Position numbers and translations under genes: made by a program. Below are positions 14,814 through 16,935 of a stretch of 16,935 bases of DNA, piece after piece; the stretch's first letter is position 1, and each line of letters opens with the position of its first letter. The DNA is from Cytidiella melzeri. Lineage: Eukaryota > Basidiomycota > Agaricomycetes > Polyporales > Irpicaceae. The stretch lies in contig JABYQR010000601.1 in assembly GCA_022592445.1 (NCBI GenBank), positions 1 to 16,935 on the forward strand. Direction: 5' to 3'. Below the pieces are notes generated by a model, which saw only the letters and a program-made list of their open reading frames with translations, ran no database searches and was not told where the DNA came from.

Positions 14814-16935
14814 GTATAATTCGGATTAAGGAGAATGACGAATGGAAGGGTGCATTTGTGACAAACCGAGGGCTGTTCGAGCCTAAGGTGATGTTGTTTG
14901 GCATGACCAACTCTCCAGCCACGTTTCAAGCAATGATGAACTCCATCTTTGCTGATCTCATTGCGGAAGGAAAGGTCTCGGTGTACTTAGATGACATCCT
15001 CGTCTTCAGTTCAGACATTACGGAACACCGGAAAATCATTCATGAGGTACTATCTTGACTTGAAGCCAATGACTTGTATCTTCGCCCCGAAAAATGCGAA
15101 TTTGAACAATCACAAGTCGAGTACCTAGGTTTAATCATTGGTAACCGAAAAATCCGTATGGACTCGGGTAAAATAGAAGCTATCACCAACTGGCCGGTAC
15201 CACAGAACCTCCGTGATGTACGCGGCTTCATTGGATTTGCCAACTTCTACCAACGTTTCATCAAGGACTTTGCACGGCATACTCGTCCCCTCCACAATCT
15301 CACCAAGAAAGACCAACCTTGGAAGTGGGGAGAAGCACAGCAGAATGCCTTTCAGATGCTCAAAGATGCATTCACTCAGGAACCTATTCTAGTCACATGG
15401 GAACCCGATCGTCCCACACATATTGAAGTTGATGTGTCTGGCTTTGCAACTGGAGGAGTTCTTCTGCAGAAACTAGAGGATGGACAATGGCACCCTGTAG
15501 CGTTTCGGTCTCAGTCTATGGCCGAAGCGGAACAGAACTACGAGATCTATGATCGAGAAATGCTTGCTATCATCAGAGCTCTCGAAGACTGGCATCACTA
15601 TCTAGAAGGATTACCCGCGCCCTTTGATCTCATCACAGATCATCGGAATCTGCAGTACTGGCGTACCGCCCAGGACCTGTCTAGACGACAAGCTCGGTGG
15701 TCTTTGTATCTGAGCCGGTTTGACTTTGTTTTAACACACAAACCCGGAAAGACCCTTACTCAAGGCAACCCACTATCCCGGGTCAGAACCTTGGAAGTTT
15801 TGGATGCATCAGACAACAAGGAACAAGTTGTGCTGAAACCCGAATACTTCCAAACAATAGCCGCCTCGAGTATTCCGGAGTCAGATCCGTTAGAGTCACG
15901 AATTAAAGACATCAGTATTCGAGAAGCAGAGGTAGTCCAGGGACTAGCCAAACTTAGGAAGGATGGACCCCGGAAGTTGACTGACGGCGGACTTGAGTGG
16001 GAAGAAGACAATGGACTAGTGTACTACAAAGGGAAGCTGTACATTTCAAAGGACCGAGAAGTCCGCAGGGAGATTGTACGACGATGCCATGATGCGCTAC
16101 CAGCAGGACATCCCGGCAAACACGCAACCCTGGAACTAGTCACACGGCATTATTGGTGGCCTCGCATGGCATCATTTGTAGAACAATACGTCCTTGGATG
16201 TGACAAGTGTCAACGAACCAAACCAGCACAGCACCCTGTGGCCCCAATACAGCCCATTGAAGTACCAGACGGACCTTGGCAGGTGGTTGGTGTAGACTTA
16301 GTTGGACCACTCCCACGTAGTAAGGAGTTTGACATGATTGCCGTGTACACAGACTTGTACAGCAAGCAAACACATGTAATCCCAACCCAGTCTACTGTCA
16401 CAGCTGACGGTATAGCCGACCTTCACATCAAAGAAGTGTTCAGGCTCCACGGCATTCCCCGACAGTTTATATCCGATAGAGGACCCCAGTTTGCAGCCCA
16501 TGTCATGCAAGCATTGTACAAACAACTAGGCATCACTGGCGCAATGACTACCACCTACCACCCTCAGGTCAACGGTCAAACGGAAAGAACCAATCAAGAG
16601 GTAGAAAAGATTCTACGACTCTTCGTTGATTAACGACAAGATGATTGGGCAGAATACATCCCAGTGGCTGAATTCGCCATCAACTCCCAGGTCAACTCAT
16701 CTACTCAGCACTCTCCGTTTGAAGTCATGTACGGGTATCTACCGGACTTTACCATTCCCATTGGTCATCAAAGTCGCATGCCGAACCTAGATGCACGTCT
16801 AGAAAAGCTCAGACAGGTTCGGGCAGAAGCCGAAGCTGCCTCGCGTCTATCTAAGAAAAAGATGGCCAAAGCTTCTGCATACACCCGCAGAACTGCTCCA
16901 GCCTTCAAGGAAGGGGACCTCGTGTTGTTGTCTTC
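14814..16935 (+). mobile_element. Ty3/gypsy family A copy 2, 5'-truncated
   Basis: Homologous to copy 1 but in the opposite orientation. Recognisable similarity starts in RT just before the IKENDEWKGAF segment and runs off the right edge in the integrase C-terminus. LTR, gag, protease and the first RT motifs are absent. The RNase H site that holds insert C in copy 1 is intact here. Confidence 0.9.
14814..16935 (+). pseudogene. Pol fragment of family A copy 2: RT, RNase H, integrase
   Basis: RT palm with YLDD (about 14985) is followed by a TGA at 15056-15058, where copy 1 has a sense codon (VLARLEAN). From 15074 the frame is open for 519 codons. RNase H (IEVDVSGFATG; DREMLAI; ITDHRNLQYW), the integrase HHCC finger (GHPGKHATLELVTRHYWWP ... 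CDKCQRTK) and the catalytic core (GVDLVGP, ISDRGPQF, QTERTNQ) follow. A TAA at 16631-16633 falls at the same codon as in copy 1, after which the frame continues (RQDDWAEYIPVAEFAINSQ) to the window end. Nearly all domains match copy 1 with scattered substitutions. Not functional as read, since the 5' half is missing and two stops are present. Confidence 0.92.

Noticed and set aside
7223..15058. TGA read as an amino acid (recoding or selenocysteine)
   Set aside because: The TGAs lie in retroelement fragments and a decayed gene that also has a lost start; no SECIS-like structure was recognised and intact frames in the window end normally.

Overview
The window looks like repeat-rich DNA from a filamentous basidiomycete, probably an Agaricomycete. 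The grounds are chromodomain-bearing Ty3/gypsy retrotransposons, genes with 49-69 nt GT-AG introns and CTAAC/CTGAC-like branch sites, and no bacterial-type operons or ribosome binding sites. The species cannot be named from the sequence.

Layout, left to right. (1) 1-8842, minus strand: one long Ty3/gypsy copy (family A) running off the left edge. Its order on the minus strand is 5' LTR (8842-8151), self-priming-type primer site, a long leader with an open frame, gag, protease-RT, then RNase H-integrase-chromodomain. (2) 2020-3873: a 1,854 bp TG...CA insert with a 4-bp target duplication, best read as a solo LTR of another family (C). It splits the RNase H domain of A. (3) 8843-10534, plus strand: the 3' end of a second gypsy family (B): integrase C-terminus, chromodomain, polypurine tract and 3' LTR. 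A sits inside B. (4) 10535-12605, minus strand: an unrecognised multi-exon host-type gene, cut at its 3' end by B and carrying several transition-type lesions. (5) 13002-13750, minus strand: an apparently intact three-exon gene for a very acidic protein. (6) 14207-14375: a tRNA-like unit with Pol III boxes, a hairpin tail and a T5 run. (7) 12764-12854 and 14397-14580: six hairpins sharing a CCGATA/TATCGG core. (8) 14814-16935, plus strand: a second, 5'-truncated copy of family A, running off the right edge. The nesting is therefore host gene <- B <- A <- C.

The most interesting signal is the 5' leader of family A. From the predicted transcription start (8382) to the gag ATG (6907), about 1.47 kb, the sense strand has one ATG in any frame. 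That one lies inside a predicted intron and is followed at once by TAA. Splicing a second predicted intron joins A to TG and creates a start codon for an open frame, which a third predicted intron places in register with gag, separated from it by a single TGA. The first leader intron ends in a copy of the exon end that precedes it. Family B's LTR has the same architecture with different sequence. Just downstream of A's LTR lies a 10-nt complement to the predicted RNA 5' end, as in Tf1/sushi-type self-priming. The C LTR shows similar ATG depletion. Together these suggest retroelements whose leader RNAs are tuned for scanning and alternative splicing. This is an inference from sequence that RNA data could test.

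No copy here looks able to move by itself: each carries stops, a frameshift, a truncation or an insertion.
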